A stretch of DNA of 64,000 nucleotides from positions 124,001 through 188,000 of the forward strand of contig NZ_BBRD01000002.1 of NCBI RefSeq assembly GCF_000975095.1, in the 5' to 3' direction. Shown one piece after another: positions 27,060 through 38,184 of this stretch. Source of the DNA: Demequina aestuarii. GTDB taxonomy: Bacteria; Actinomycetota; Actinomycetes; Actinomycetales; Demequinaceae. Position numbers and translations under genes: made by a program. The notes under the pieces are model-generated. The model was not told the origin of the DNA. It did not search any database and worked only from the letters and a program-made list of their open reading frames with translations. How positions within the stretch are numbered: the first letter of the stretch is position 1; every line of letters starts with the position of its first letter.

Positions 27060-28025
27060 GTGAGAATCGCCACTTCGCACGGATTCGGCGGACCAGAGGT
27101 GCTCACGATCGGGGAGGCTCCCTCCCCGCAGGTGGGGACTCACGACATCCTGATCCAGGTGCGTGCCGCAGGCGTCAACCGAGCAGACCTCCTGCAGCGC
27201 GAAGGCCGCTACCCGTCACCCCCGGGCGCTCCGCCGTGGCCGGGGCTCGAGGTCGCCGGAGTGGTGGCCGAGATCGGGGACGCGGTCACTCGCTGGCAGG
27301 TCGGAGACGAGGTGTGCGCGCTGCTGCCGGGAGGAGGCTACGCGGACCAGGTCGCCGTCGACGCCGACCTCGCGCTCCCCGTCCCAGATGGACTGACCAT
27401 GGTGGAGGCGGCCGGACTCGTCGAAGCCGCCTGCACCGTGTGGTCCAACCTTCACGAGGCCGATGCGCGGGCTGGCGAGCGCGTGCTCGTGCACGGCGGC
27501 TCTGGCGGAGTGGGCCACATCGCGATTCAGATCGCCGCGGCGCTGGACATGGAGGTGTGGGCGACCGCGGGCGGTCCGGAGCGAGCCGCGCGGTGCGCCG
27601 CTCTCGGCGCCCGTGCGATCGACTATCGCGCCGACGACTTCACGACGGTGATGACGAACGCCGGTGGCGCAGACGTGATCCTCGACGTCGTCGGCGGCGC
27701 GTACCTCGCGCGCAACCTCGAGGCGCTCGCGACAGGGGGCAGGCTCGTCGTGATCGGGATGCAGCGCGGCGCGCGCGCGGAGCTCGACCTGGGCCGACTG
27801 CTCATGATGCGGGCGCGCATCATCGGCACCACGCTCCGGTCGCGACCGCTCGCGGAGCGCCAGGCGATCGTCGCGGCAGTGCGAGAGCACGTGTGGCCCC
27901 TCGTGCCGGGCCAGGTGCGGCCGATCATCCACGTCACCGAGCCGCTCGAGAGCGCCGCCGACGCGCATCGGGCGCTCGACAGCGGTGACGTGTTCGGCAA
28001 GGTCGTGCTGACGACCGACCCCTGA
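27060..28025 (+). CDS. NAD(P)H:quinone oxidoreductase-like MDR protein
   Basis: A 321-residue medium-chain reductase of the quinone oxidoreductase branch. It has the GroES-like N-terminal fold with VRAAGVNRADLLQREG, the Rossmann motif VLVHGGSGGVGHIAIQIA and the terminal GKVVLTTDP. The catalytic zinc ligands of alcohol dehydrogenases are absent, as expected for NADPH-dependent quinone reductases. It reads away from the conservon kinase. Start GTG 27060 follows GGGGGTAATG. Substrate unknown. Confidence 0.87.
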   Translation: MRIATSHGFGGPEVLTIGEAPSPQVGTHDILIQVRAAGVNRADLLQREGRYPSPPGAPPWPGLEVAGVVAEIGDAVTRWQVGDEVCALLPGGGYADQVAVDADLALPVPDGLTMVEAAGLVEAACTVWSNLHEADARAGERVLVHGGSGGVGHIAIQIAAALDMEVWATAGGPERAARCAALGARAIDYRADDFTTVMTNAGGADVILDVVGGAYLARNLEALATGGRLVVIGMQRGARAELDLGRLLMMRARIIGTTLRSRPLAERQAIVAAVREHVWPLVPGQVRPIIHVTEPLESAADAHRALDSGDVFGKVVLTTDP

Positions 28026-28082
28026 TACCCGACCGCGCTCGTCGATGGGCCGGCTGGCCCGGCGACGCCGGTGCGGATCGGG

Positions 28083-29315
28083 TCAGTGCAGGTTGCCCGC
28101 CGCAAGCGAGGCCGCGAGCGCCGGTGAGGCCGGCAGGCGCGGGATGAGGGTGGCCTGGAGGGCGTGGTAGATGTCCGCCTTGCCTTCCCACACCGTGCGC
28201 GATACGCGGTTGTCGGTCCCCAGCTCGTGCCACCACGAGCCGCCTTCCCGGTCCAGGTGGTGCTCGCCGACGTAGTCCCACCAGCGCTGGTACTGCTCCG
28301 CATAGGCGGGCAGGCGCGTCACCTGCCACAGGACGGCGGCCGCGCCGATCGCCTCGGCCGCGACCCAGTGCATGCGCTCACGGACCACGGGGCGGCCCTC
28401 CCAGTCCACGGTGTAGACGAAGCCGGTGGCGCCGTCGACGCTCCAGCCCTCGCGCACCCCTGCGTCGTAGAGGGCGCAGGCATCCTCGCGCATCCACTCC
28501 GGGTGGGCGAGCCCGGACTGTTGGAGCGACGCCGCCAGCTGCAGCGTGAGTCTCGCCCACTCGAACCAGTGACCGATGGTCGCGCCATAGGGCCGGAAGG
28601 GGTGCGCGGGCGAGTCCTCGTTGTACGACAGCACCGGCTCCCAGTGGGCGTCGAAGTGCTCGGGCAGGCGCCAGTCGTTGCCGCGGGCGTAGACGTGAAC
28701 GGCGCGCTCGGCGATGCGCAGGGCGCGCTGCAGCAGTTCCTTGTCCCCGGTGACGTCCGCAGCAGCGAGGTATGCCTCGAGCGTGTGCATGTTCGCGTTG
28801 ATGCCGCGGTAGTCCTCCTCGCCGGACCAATCCCGCGCGAAGGCCTCCCGGCTCATGCCGGCCTCGTCGTCCCAGAAGTGCTCGGTGTGGATCGCGATCG
28901 CCTCGTCGAGCAGCTCACGGGCCTCGGGGCGCCCGGCTGCCGTCGCCGATGCGGCGGCGAGGATCACGAACGCGTGGCCGTACGCCTCCTTCGCGGTATT
29001 GGTGGGGCCGTCCGGACCCACCGCGGCGAACCAGCCGCCGTGCTCGTGGTCGCGCAGCCGACCACGCAGCGCGTCGAGGCCGTGATCGACGAGCGCGGTC
29101 GCACCCGGTCTCCCCATGAGCGTCGCGAGCGCGAAACTGTGAGTCATGCGGCACGTGATCCATAGCTCCACGTCGTGGCTCTCGACGAGTTCGCCCGCCT
29201 CATCAAGCCAGCCGAACCCTCCACTGGGATCCGCGCTGCCGGCACCGAATTCCAGGAGGCGGTCGGCCTCCGCCTCGAGCCAACGATGGTGGGCAGGGGT
29301 TGTGAGCCACGTCAT
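28083..29315 (-). CDS. AGE-family epimerase/isomerase
   Basis: A 410-residue (alpha/alpha)6-barrel protein of the N-acylglucosamine 2-epimerase family, which interconverts sugars such as mannose/fructose or GlcNAc/ManNAc. Family landmarks include the early Arg in WITCRMTHSFAL, the KEAYGHAFVILAAA block, the NANMHTLEA block, and His residues in GATIGHWFEWARL and RMHWVAAEAIGAA. The pattern looks closer to the mannose/sulfoquinovose isomerase branch than to GlcNAc epimerases, but this is tentative. ATG 29315 is 6 bases after TAGGCT. Confidence 0.85.
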   Translation of the reverse strand: MTWLTTPAHHRWLEAEADRLLEFGAGSADPSGGFGWLDEAGELVESHDVELWITCRMTHSFALATLMGRPGATALVDHGLDALRGRLRDHEHGGWFAAVGPDGPTNTAKEAYGHAFVILAAASATAAGRPEARELLDEAIAIHTEHFWDDEAGMSREAFARDWSGEEDYRGINANMHTLEAYLAAADVTGDKELLQRALRIAERAVHVYARGNDWRLPEHFDAHWEPVLSYNEDSPAHPFRPYGATIGHWFEWARLTLQLAASLQQSGLAHPEWMREDACALYDAGVREGWSVDGATGFVYTVDWEGRPVVRERMHWVAAEAIGAAAVLWQVTRLPAYAEQYQRWWDYVGEHHLDREGGSWWHELGTDNRVSRTVWEGKADIYHALQATLIPRLPASPALAASLAAGNLH

Positions 29316-29395
29316 GACACGAGCCTAGGGGGTCGTGCAGTTCAGGAGGGAGTGCCGCGTCGGAGCGGGAGCGGTCCGCCTGGAATCGATGGCGG

Positions 29396-30256
29396 CTAGA
29401 GAACCGCGAGTCGGTCCGGGTCGATGAGTCGTTCCAGGAGCGGCAGGATGCCGTCCTCCTCGACCGAGCCCAACACCTCATTGGCGACATCGCGCACGTG
29501 TTCTGGCGCGGTCGCCATCGCAGCGGAGTGCCCGGCCCACCGGAGCATCTCAGTGTCGTTGTTGCCGTCGCCGGCCGCGACGGTGTGATCCGGGTAGACC
29601 CCCAGCTGCCGTCGCAGCGCCTCGAGCGCCGAGGCCTTCGACACGTTGGGCGGGGTCAGATCGAGCCACGCGGAGTACCCCACCGCGTACGTGACGTCGG
29701 AGAGCCCGATGCGGTGGACGAGGTCGTCGAAGTGGCTCACATCCACGCCGGGGGCGCGGATCACGACCCGGGTCGCCTCTCCGTGCGCCAGGTCGTCGAA
29801 GTCGTCGACCACCCGCTGGCGGCCCACGAGCTCGCCCATCGGGAACTCGCGGTTGACGCGGAAGCCGACGCCGAGGTCTTCGACCGCGAAGAAGGCGTCG
29901 GGCATCTCCTCCCGGATCAGCTCGAGAGCGGCGCGGGGGTCGAAGGTGACCGTCTCGACGATGTCATAGCCGCCAGGGCTCGCGGGATTGAGACGGATGG
30001 TCACGGCGCCGTTCGAGCACACCGCCCAGCCACGCCGGATGCCGAGCGCCTGCGCGACGGGCATGGTGCCGATGATGTTGCGCCCGGTCGCGAGGATCAC
30101 GTGGTTGCGGCACATGCGCACCTGCTCCACCGCGCGGACCACGGCCGGAGTGATGTCGCCGCCCCAGTGCATCAGCGTGCCGTCGATGTCGAGCCCGACC
30201 AGTCGCCACGCGTCGTTGTCGAGAGGGGGTCGAAGCTGGTCGGGGGTCTGGCTCAT
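29396..30256 (-). CDS. Cof-type HAD phosphatase
   Basis: A 286-residue HAD hydrolase with a C2 cap. Motif I is VGLDIDGTL (nucleophile and acid Asp), motif II lies in VILATGR, and the motif III/IV region is NVSKASALEALRR ... VAAGDGNNDTEML. Such enzymes remove phosphate from small metabolites such as sugar phosphates or flavin precursors. ATG 30256 is 6 bases after TAGGCT. It lies in tandem downstream of serS. Substrate unknown. Confidence 0.88.
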   Translation of the reverse strand: MSQTPDQLRPPLDNDAWRLVGLDIDGTLMHWGGDITPAVVRAVEQVRMCRNHVILATGRNIIGTMPVAQALGIRRGWAVCSNGAVTIRLNPASPGGYDIVETVTFDPRAALELIREEMPDAFFAVEDLGVGFRVNREFPMGELVGRQRVVDDFDDLAHGEATRVVIRAPGVDVSHFDDLVHRIGLSDVTYAVGYSAWLDLTPPNVSKASALEALRRQLGVYPDHTVAAGDGNNDTEMLRWAGHSAAMATAPEHVRDVANEVLGSVEEDGILPLLERLIDPDRLAVL

Positions 30257-30362
30257 GCGACGAGCCTACGACGGGCACCCAACGCCGAAGTGAACGCGCG
30301 CCCGCTCAGGCCCGAGCACGGCGCGGCCGATGCGCGGTTCGGGTCGGGCCGAGCGGCCGGGG

Positions 30363-31634
30363 TCAGGCGACGGGCTCCAGGCGCTTGAGGCCACCCAGAT
30401 AGGGGCGCAGGATCTCGGGGACGTGAACGCTGCCATCGGCCTGCTGGTGGTTCTCGAGCAGCGCCACGATCCACCGCGTGGTGCCGATGGTGCCGTTGAT
30501 GGTCGCGACGGGCGTGGTGCCGTTGTCCCCACGTTCGCGGATCGCGAGCCGGCGCGCCTGGTACGTCGTGCAGTTCGACGTGGACGTGACCTCCATCCAG
30601 CGCTCCTGGCTGGGGAGCCATGCCTCGCAGTCGAACTTGCGCGCCGCCGAGGACCCCAGGTCGCCGGCGGCGGTGTCGATCAGTCGGTACGGGAGCTCGA
30701 GAGCCTGCAGCATGCGCTCCTGGATCTCCAGGAATCGCGCGTGCTCCGCCGCGGCATCGGCCGCCGTGACGTAGCTGAACATCTCCACCTTGTGGAACTG
30801 GTGCACGCGGATGATGCCGCGGGTGTCGCGGCCGGCGGAGCCAGCCTCGCGGCGGTAGCACGCGCTCCAGCCGGCGTAGCGGAGCGGACCGCTGGACAGG
30901 TCGAGGATCTCGTCGGTGTGATAGCCCGCGAGCGCCACCTCAGAGGTTCCCGTGAGGTACAGGTCGTCGCGTTCGAGGTAGTAGATCTCGTCCGCGTGGG
31001 CCCCCAGGAATCCGGTGCCGGCCATGGTCTCAGGGCGCACCAGCGTGGGCGTGATCATGGGCGTGAAGCCCGCGTCCTGAGCGATCCCCATGGCGGCATT
31101 GAGGATCGCGAGCTCGAGCCGCGCGCCGACGCCGGTGAGGAAGTAGAAGCGGGCGCCGGAGACCTTCGCGCCGCGCTCCATGTCGATCGCGCGCAGCCTC
31201 TCGCCAATCGCGAGGTGATCCTGCACCTCGACGCCCTCGGCGCCGAAGTCGCGAGGCTCGCCCTCCTGGCGCAGCACCGTGAAGTCGTCCTCGCCGCCGC
31301 TGGGCACTCCGGGCTCGGGGATGTTGCCCAGTGACCGGGCGAGCTCGACGGCCCGGGCGGCGGCCGCATCGGCGCTCGCCTGAAGCTCCTTGACCTGGCC
31401 GGCAAGCTGCTTGGTGCGGACCAGCAGCTGCTGCTTCGCGTCGCCAGACGCCTGGGCGACCTCCTTGCCGAGCGCCTTCTGCTCGGCGCGGCGGGCCTCG
31501 AAGTCCGCGAGGGCGGCGCGGTGGGTCGCGTCCGCGTCGAGCACCTGGTCGACCACGGTCGGGTCCGCCCCGCGAGAACGCTGGGATTCCCTCACGACGT
31601 CGGGTTCGGCACGCAGCAGCTTGAGGTCGATCAT
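30363..31634 (-). CDS. serS: Seryl-tRNA synthetase
   Basis: SerRS charges tRNA-Ser. The 423-residue class II enzyme has an N-terminal antiparallel coiled coil (about residues 25-105), then motif 1, motif 2 around [22 protein letters not shown] (here [14 protein letters not shown]) and motif 3 ending in the Arg of [14 protein letters not shown]. Start ATG 31634 lies 7 bases after TAGACT and diverges from a lipid kinase; the two starts are only 37 bases apart. Two tRNA-Ser genes lie elsewhere in the window. Confidence 0.97.
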   Translation of the reverse strand: MIDLKLLRAEPDVVRESQRSRGADPTVVDQVLDADATHRAALADFEARRAEQKALGKEVAQASGDAKQQLLVRTKQLAGQVKELQASADAAAARAVELARSLGNIPEPGVPSGGEDDFTVLRQEGEPRDFGAEGVEVQDHLAIGERLRAIDMERGAKVSGARFYFLTGVGARLELAILNAAMGIAQDAGFTPMITPTLVRPETMAGTGFLGAHADEIYYLERDDLYLTGTSEVALAGYHTDEILDLSSGPLRYAGWSACYRREAGSAGRDTRGIIRVHQFHKVEMFSYVTAADAAAEHARFLEIQERMLQALELPYRLIDTAAGDLGSSAARKFDCEAWLPSQERWMEVTSTSNCTTYQARRLAIRERGDNGTTPVATINGTIGTTRWIVALLENHQQADGSVHVPEILRPYLGGLKRLEPVA

Positions 31635-31671
31635 GCCCGCGAGTCTAGCCGCGGGAGCGTAGGCTCAGCCC

Positions 31672-32898
31672 ATGCTCGGCACCATCCTCGGGTCCGTGGC
31701 TCTGGGCATCAGCCTGGTCGCTCTCGTCATGGCGATCACCCTGGTCAGGAGCCTCGGCGCACGCGACCCCCTCGCAGTTCCCCGCATGTGGCGGCGCGTC
31801 CTGATGGTGCGCTCGACCATCCCGGGCAACTCGGGGCGCTTCACGGCCGACTCCCCCGACAAGCCCTCGATCGCCTTCATCGCGAATCCCACCAAGGAGG
31901 GCGTGCAGGAGATGCACGAGCGTGCGCTGCGCGCCTGCTCGATCCGCTACCTCCCACAGCCGATGTGGTTCCACACCACGGAGGAGGACCCGGGCTACGG
32001 CATGGCGAGGGACGCGATCGCGGCGGGCGCCGATGTGGTGGTCGCCGTGGGAGGCGACGGCACCGTGCGCGCGGTCGCCGAGGCCTGCGCCGGGACGAGC
32101 GCGACGATGGGCATCCTGCCGCTCGGCACCGGCAACCTGTTCGCCCGCAACCTCGACTTCCCCGTGGGTGACACTCCGGCACTGCTGCGGGCCGTCCTCG
32201 ACGGGGACGATCTCACGGTGGACGTGGGCTACCTCGACATCGAGCGGGCGTTCTCCGGTCATGGCGAGGACGGCCGCTACCTGTTCCTGGTGATGGCGGG
32301 CGCGGGCATGGACGCGGAGATGGTCGCGAGCACCAACCCCACCCTCAAGCGACGTCTGGGCTGGCTGGCGTACTTCTTCGCCGCGCTGCGCCACCTCCAC
32401 GACAAGCGCATGACGGCGTCGGTCTCGATCGACGGCGCCGAGCCCATCCAGAACGAGATGCGCACCGTCCTGGTCGCCAACGCGGGACGCCTGCCGGGCG
32501 GCCTTCAGCTGATCCCCGACGCCTCCATCACCGACGGACAGCTCGACATCGCCACGCTCGATGCGCGAGCCGGCATCGTCGGCTGGACGGACCTGTTCGG
32601 CTCAGTGATCGCCCAGGGAGCCGGTATCAAGCAGTCGGAGCTCCTGCGGGCATGGCGGGTCTCGCGCATCGACCACGCGCGGGGCGAGAAGGTGGAGATC
32701 GACATGGACGCCCCCTATCGCGTGCAGGTCGACGGAGAGTCGCTGGGACGGGCGAAGAGGGTGACGGCTTTCGTCGAGCACGGCGCGCTCACGGTGCGCG
32801 TGCCCATCGACGAGACACGCGGGGCCAGGGAACCGAAGGGCGCTCAGGAGGCCAAGGAGTTCATCGACGCCGTCGACGCGACGACCGGGGACCGCTAG
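31672..32898 (+). CDS. Diacylglycerol kinase-like lipid kinase
   Basis: A 408-residue protein with an N-terminal membrane helix (about residues 3-25) and a DAGK catalytic domain from about residue 63. Key blocks are FIANPTKEG, the nucleotide site VVAVGGDGTVRAVAE and LPLGTGNLFARNL. The C-terminal half supplies the lipid-binding beta domain with QVDGESLG. It should phosphorylate diacylglycerol or a related lipid at the membrane. ATG 31672 is 6 bases after TAGGCT. Exact lipid unknown. Confidence 0.88.
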   Translation: MLGTILGSVALGISLVALVMAITLVRSLGARDPLAVPRMWRRVLMVRSTIPGNSGRFTADSPDKPSIAFIANPTKEGVQEMHERALRACSIRYLPQPMWFHTTEEDPGYGMARDAIAAGADVVVAVGGDGTVRAVAEACAGTSATMGILPLGTGNLFARNLDFPVGDTPALLRAVLDGDDLTVDVGYLDIERAFSGHGEDGRYLFLVMAGAGMDAEMVASTNPTLKRRLGWLAYFFAALRHLHDKRMTASVSIDGAEPIQNEMRTVLVANAGRLPGGLQLIPDASITDGQLDIATLDARAGIVGWTDLFGSVIAQGAGIKQSELLRAWRVSRIDHARGEKVEIDMDAPYRVQVDGESLGRAKRVTAFVEHGALTVRVPIDETRGAREPKGAQEAKEFIDAVDATTGDR

Positions 32899-32919
32899 GC
32901 GGCTCCGCTCGCTCGCCGC

Positions 32920-33873
32920 TCAGGCGTGGCGACCGAGCCTCAGTTCGTCCACCCACGCACGCGCAGAGGCGAAATCGGCGTCGGCCGTTCCCGTGGCGAT
33001 GGGCGTGACCTCACGATGCACCGCCGGGTACGACCCCAGGTAGCGGACCACCGGGCAGGTGCGACGCAGCCCGATGAGAGCCTCCGCCATGCGCTGCTCC
33101 TCGATGTGGCCCAAGGCGTCGATGGAGAACGAGTACTCGCCCGGGCGATCGCCGATGGGCCGCGACTCGATGCGGGACAGATTGACCCCCCGCACCGCGA
33201 ACTGCTCGAGCATCTCCAGCAGTGCGCCGGACCTGTCGGTGGGGAGGTGCACCACGAGCGTGGTCTTGTCGGCACCGGTGGGTGCCGGCGGCTCCTGGGG
33301 GCGGCCCACCCGCACGAACCGGGTGGCCGCATTGGCGTTGTCCGCGATCCTGTCCGCGAGCACCTCGAGGCCGAGCGCCGCACCGGTCCCCGGCGGTGCC
33401 AGAGCCGCATCGAATCCCACCTGGTCTGCGGGCACGGACGAGTCGGCAAGCAGGCGTGCGGCGGCCGCGTTCGACGACGAGGCGACGAAGGCCGCCTCGG
33501 GGAGGGTCGCATGCGCCCACCGACGCACCTGCGCCCAGCCGTGCGAGTGCGCGCTCACGCGCCTGATCCGCGAGACCCGCACGCCGGGGCGCACCAGCAG
33601 CTCGAACGCCACGGGCAGCACGGTCTCGCCCAGGATCACCAGCGGCGACCCCTCCGCGAGCGTGTCGAGCGTCGCGGTGACGCCGCCCTCGACGGTGTTC
33701 TCGATGGCCACGACCGCGTAGTCCGCCTCGCCGTCACGCACGGCGGCGATCGCCGTCGGCACGTCGATCACAGGCAGGTACCGAGCCTGATCGGCCGGGA
33801 CCATCATGCGCAGTGCGGCCTCGGTGAAGGTTCCCTCGGGCCCCAGGTACGCGTAGCGAGGAGCGTCGCTCAC
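32920..33873 (-). CDS. pheA: Prephenate dehydratase
   Basis: PheA converts prephenate to phenylpyruvate in phenylalanine synthesis. The 317-residue monofunctional enzyme begins YAYLGPEGTFTEAAL, has ENTVEGGVTATLD, and the catalytic T-R-F block NAATRFVRVG. The ACT regulatory domain contains the feedback-site motif LSRIESRPIG. GTG 33873 overlaps the stop of the upstream GT2-like gene (GTGA), so they are coupled. A HisC-like aminotransferase that could finish phenylalanine lies at 43.6 kb. Confidence 0.95.
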   Translation of the reverse strand: MSDAPRYAYLGPEGTFTEAALRMMVPADQARYLPVIDVPTAIAAVRDGEADYAVVAIENTVEGGVTATLDTLAEGSPLVILGETVLPVAFELLVRPGVRVSRIRRVSAHSHGWAQVRRWAHATLPEAAFVASSSNAAAARLLADSSVPADQVGFDAALAPPGTGAALGLEVLADRIADNANAATRFVRVGRPQEPPAPTGADKTTLVVHLPTDRSGALLEMLEQFAVRGVNLSRIESRPIGDRPGEYSFSIDALGHIEEQRMAEALIGLRRTCPVVRYLGSYPAVHREVTPIATGTADADFASARAWVDELRLGRHA

Positions 33874-34838
33874 TGGCTCTCCTCCGCGGACGTCGAGCGC
33901 GCATCGGGCGCACTGGCGGTGTCGTTCGCGGAGAGGGCGCGCGTCCGGCGCCGTCCCACGGCGTCACGCGTTCCTGCGAGCGAACCTCGGACACGGCGGG
34001 CGGTCACGGCCATCATGACGTCACGGTACTGGCTGGCTCGAGCGGGTGCCGACCGTCCGGTCGCAGCCTGCGCCTTGTGCCGCACCTCGCACTCGACCTC
34101 GGTCACGGTCAGACCCGCACGGAGCACGTCGATGGTCATGCCCACCTCGAGCCCGCCACCGTGGGCGAGCGGGATGGCGGCCTCGAGCGCCTCGCGTGTG
34201 AGGCAGCGGATGGGCCCGAGTGGCTCCGTGGGCACCCAGCCCGATGCGCGCTCGACGGCGCGTCTGGCCGCCTTCGCCGAGGCGCTCGGCGCCTTGCCCG
34301 GGGCCTCGGTCAGCGCGATAGCAAGGTCCGCGACGTGCTCTGTCACGGCGGGCACGAGCGGTGCGGCGCCGATCGCGTGCTGACCCAGTCCGCCGGGGAG
34401 GAGCAGGATCGCGCGAGCGTGCCGACCGGGCTCGTCGCGCATCGCGATCACGGAGGCGCCGGTCTCCACCGATGCCGTGCGGCCGCGGTGATGCGAGTGA
34501 CGCACCACGACGGCGCCGGCCTTGCGGGCGAGCTCCTGAGTGTTGTCTCCCGAGGCGTCGTCCACCACGAGCACCAGGTCGACTCCGGGGATGGCGCGCG
34601 CGGCACGCACCGTCGCCGCGATGCGGCGCGCCTCGTTGTGGGCGACGATCAGCGCCGCGGCTCCGCGCAGATCCGCCGGCTCCTTGACGGAGCGGCGGCG
34701 CCGCGCAGTGGAGGTGAGAGGGCGCTTGCGAGCAGGAGCGGGCGCCCGCTCGGCGACCTCGCCGACCGGGCTCGTCTCAGCAGTCGCGTCCCCGTCGACC
34801 GCCGAGGGGGACGCGCTGTCCTTGCGCTTCGCGGCCAC
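33870..34838 (-). CDS. GT2-like glycosyltransferase lacking the usual acidic DxD-type motif
   Basis: A 322-residue protein with a basic, disordered N terminus and a GT-A core: ALIVAHNEARRIAATV, then VVDDASGDNTQELA. Where related enzymes have a strand ending in an Asp-rich metal site (LLxDAD), this protein reads AILLLPGGLGQHAIG, with no acidic residue. The fold seems intact, so it could be inactive or a regulatory homologue. The C-terminal 60 residues are basic then acidic. GTG 34838 is 6 bases after TAGGCT. It is coupled to pheA. Confidence 0.75.
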   Translation of the reverse strand: MAAKRKDSASPSAVDGDATAETSPVGEVAERAPAPARKRPLTSTARRRRSVKEPADLRGAAALIVAHNEARRIAATVRAARAIPGVDLVLVVDDASGDNTQELARKAGAVVVRHSHHRGRTASVETGASVIAMRDEPGRHARAILLLPGGLGQHAIGAAPLVPAVTEHVADLAIALTEAPGKAPSASAKAARRAVERASGWVPTEPLGPIRCLTREALEAAIPLAHGGGLEVGMTIDVLRAGLTVTEVECEVRHKAQAATGRSAPARASQYRDVMMAVTARRVRGSLAGTRDAVGRRRTRALSANDTASAPDARSTSAEESQ

Positions 34839-34965
34839 GCGCCAAGCCTAGCGCCCTACCCGGGTGGTTTTGTCAGACGTTTGCGGAACCGTAAACGTCT
34901 CGTGACCCTGCAGGGCGCACCTCCCCGATTGCCGGACGGCCCGCCATGGTGGGAGAGTGGGTCAC

Positions 34966-36644
<1,679 letters not shown>

Positions 36645-36645
<1 letters not shown>

Positions 36646-36671
36646 CCCCGCGCCGTTCCCGTCGGCGGGGC
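36645..36671 (+). terminator. Hairpin at the end of pgm
   Basis: GCCCCGC (36645-36651) pairs with GCGGGGC (36665-36671) around a 13-base loop. The left arm starts at the last base of the pgm stop codon. It is GC-only, with no T tract. Confidence 0.55.
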
Positions 36672-36822
36672 GGACTCTCGATCCACCGGCCGTGGGTGGG
36701 GCGCGCACACCGCGCAGGACGGCCGCCAAGGTCCGGACGGGTTCGACTGGCTCTCGCCTGCCTCGCCGAGGCCGCGTCCGTGCGGTGTCGGCGGGTCGGT
36801 GCGGAGCGCTAGCGTGAGCCGC

Positions 36823-37959
36823 ATGGCAACCCTCTCCGCCCCCACCGTGCTGTCGGCAGACGACGTGCGCGCCCTGCGCATGCGCGCGCTGCTGCTGGGC
36901 GGCGACCATCCCCACCAGTCAGTCGGTGAGGTCGTCACGTGGATGGGGGCCATGCAGGCGCAGGACCTCGCGAGCGGCATGTGGTCGCTCGGGATCCGGC
37001 TGCCGGGTCGCACCGAGGACGACATCACCCAGGCGCTCGAGAACCGCGAGGCACTGCGCACGTGGCCGATGCGCGGCACCGTCCACCTGGTGCCCTCGCG
37101 AGACGCCCGGTGGATGCTCGATCTCATGTCTGCCAGGCCGCTTGCCGGCGCCGCCGGACGGCGGGAGTATCTGGGGATCACGGAGGACACCGTCGAGCGC
37201 TCCAACGCCGCTCTCGAGGGCGCACTCCGAGGAGGGCGCCGCCTCTCGCGGTCGGAGTGCCTCCAGGCCGTGGCCGATGCGGGCATCGCGACCCCCGGCC
37301 AGGTGGGCTACCACCTGCTCTGGTACGCGTCACAGGTGGGCATCACCTGCGTCACCCCCAGCCGCGAGACGGCAGGCGGGGGCAAGGAGCAGACCTTCGC
37401 GCTGCTCGACGAGTGGGCGCCCGATCAGATCACGCTCGAGCACGACGAGGCTCTCGCCACGATCGCGCTGCGGTACTTCCGCGGCCGCGGCCCCGCCACC
37501 GTGAAGGACTTCTCCCGGTGGACCGGCCTGGGGGTCCGGGACTGTCGTGCCGGCATCGCCGCCGCGAAGAAGTCGCTGCGCATCGTGGAGACCGAGTCCG
37601 GGTCGATGATCGCGGCGGCCGAGGCCCTCGACGCTGGCGTGCCACCGTCGGCAGGCGGACACGTGGTGCCGCCCGGCTTCGACGAGTACATGCTCGGCTA
37701 CGGGGACCGCGAGGCGATGCTCCGTCCCGAGGAGCTGCAGGCCGTCGTGCCCGGCCGCAACGGGGTCTTCCGCGCCACCCTGGTGCGCGAGGGCCGCGTC
37801 GTGGGCACATGGAAGCGCACGCTGCGCACCCGCACCTGCGTAGTGGAGGCCGCACCGCTGGAACCCCTGGACGCTCCGAGCCGGTCCGCGTTCGAGCGGG
37901 AGTTCGCGCGCTACGGCGAGTTCCTCGGTCGGGACGTGCAGGTCACGTGGGGCGAGTGA
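36823..37959 (+). CDS. AlkZ/YcaQ-like winged-helix protein (putative DNA glycosylase)
   Basis: A 378-residue protein of the HTH_42 superfamily, which includes the AlkZ and YcaQ glycosylases that remove bulky or crosslinked alkylated bases. Near residue 45 it has WMGAMQAQDLASGMWS, with a QAQ triplet at the position of the catalytic Q-x-Q/D motif; Q-x-Q is described for AlkZ-like members. It also has the conserved WPMRGTVHLV block and an IVETESGS strand. ATG 36823 is 7 bases after TAGCGT. Actual glycosylase activity is inferred. Confidence 0.75.
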   Translation: MATLSAPTVLSADDVRALRMRALLLGGDHPHQSVGEVVTWMGAMQAQDLASGMWSLGIRLPGRTEDDITQALENREALRTWPMRGTVHLVPSRDARWMLDLMSARPLAGAAGRREYLGITEDTVERSNAALEGALRGGRRLSRSECLQAVADAGIATPGQVGYHLLWYASQVGITCVTPSRETAGGGKEQTFALLDEWAPDQITLEHDEALATIALRYFRGRGPATVKDFSRWTGLGVRDCRAGIAAAKKSLRIVETESGSMIAAAEALDAGVPPSAGGHVVPPGFDEYMLGYGDREAMLRPEELQAVVPGRNGVFRATLVREGRVVGTWKRTLRTRTCVVEAAPLEPLDAPSRSAFEREFARYGEFLGRDVQVTWGE

Positions 37960-38103
37960 TCAGCCGGTGAACTGGCTGATGGCCATGATCGCGATCGCGT
38001 CGATCCCCACCACACCGGCGAGAGCGAGCACGCCGAGCACCACCGCGGCGAGTCCCAGCCTGCCATTCGACGCCAGCCCTCGTCGCGCGGCTGTCCAGTT
38101 CAC
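37960..38103 (-). CDS. Possible 47-residue single-helix membrane protein
   Basis: A short minus-strand frame from GTG 38103 to TGA 37960 encodes 47 residues: a basic start (VNWTAARRGLASNGR), one hydrophobic helix (LGLAAVVLGVLALAGVVGI) and the tail MAISQFTG. Codons are GC3-rich as in true genes. It lies about 80 bases after the E2 stop on the same strand, and its stop abuts that of the AlkZ-like gene. No family is recognised, and it could be a chance frame. Confidence 0.4.
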   Translation of the reverse strand: MNWTAARRGLASNGRLGLAAVVLGVLALAGVVGIDAIAIMAISQFTG

Positions 38104-38184
38104 GCGCGCGATCGACGCCAATGCCCTCGATGCCGGGCAGTGGCGTCACTGGCGCCCCCTCACCTGGCGACGCCAGCGTAGCGA

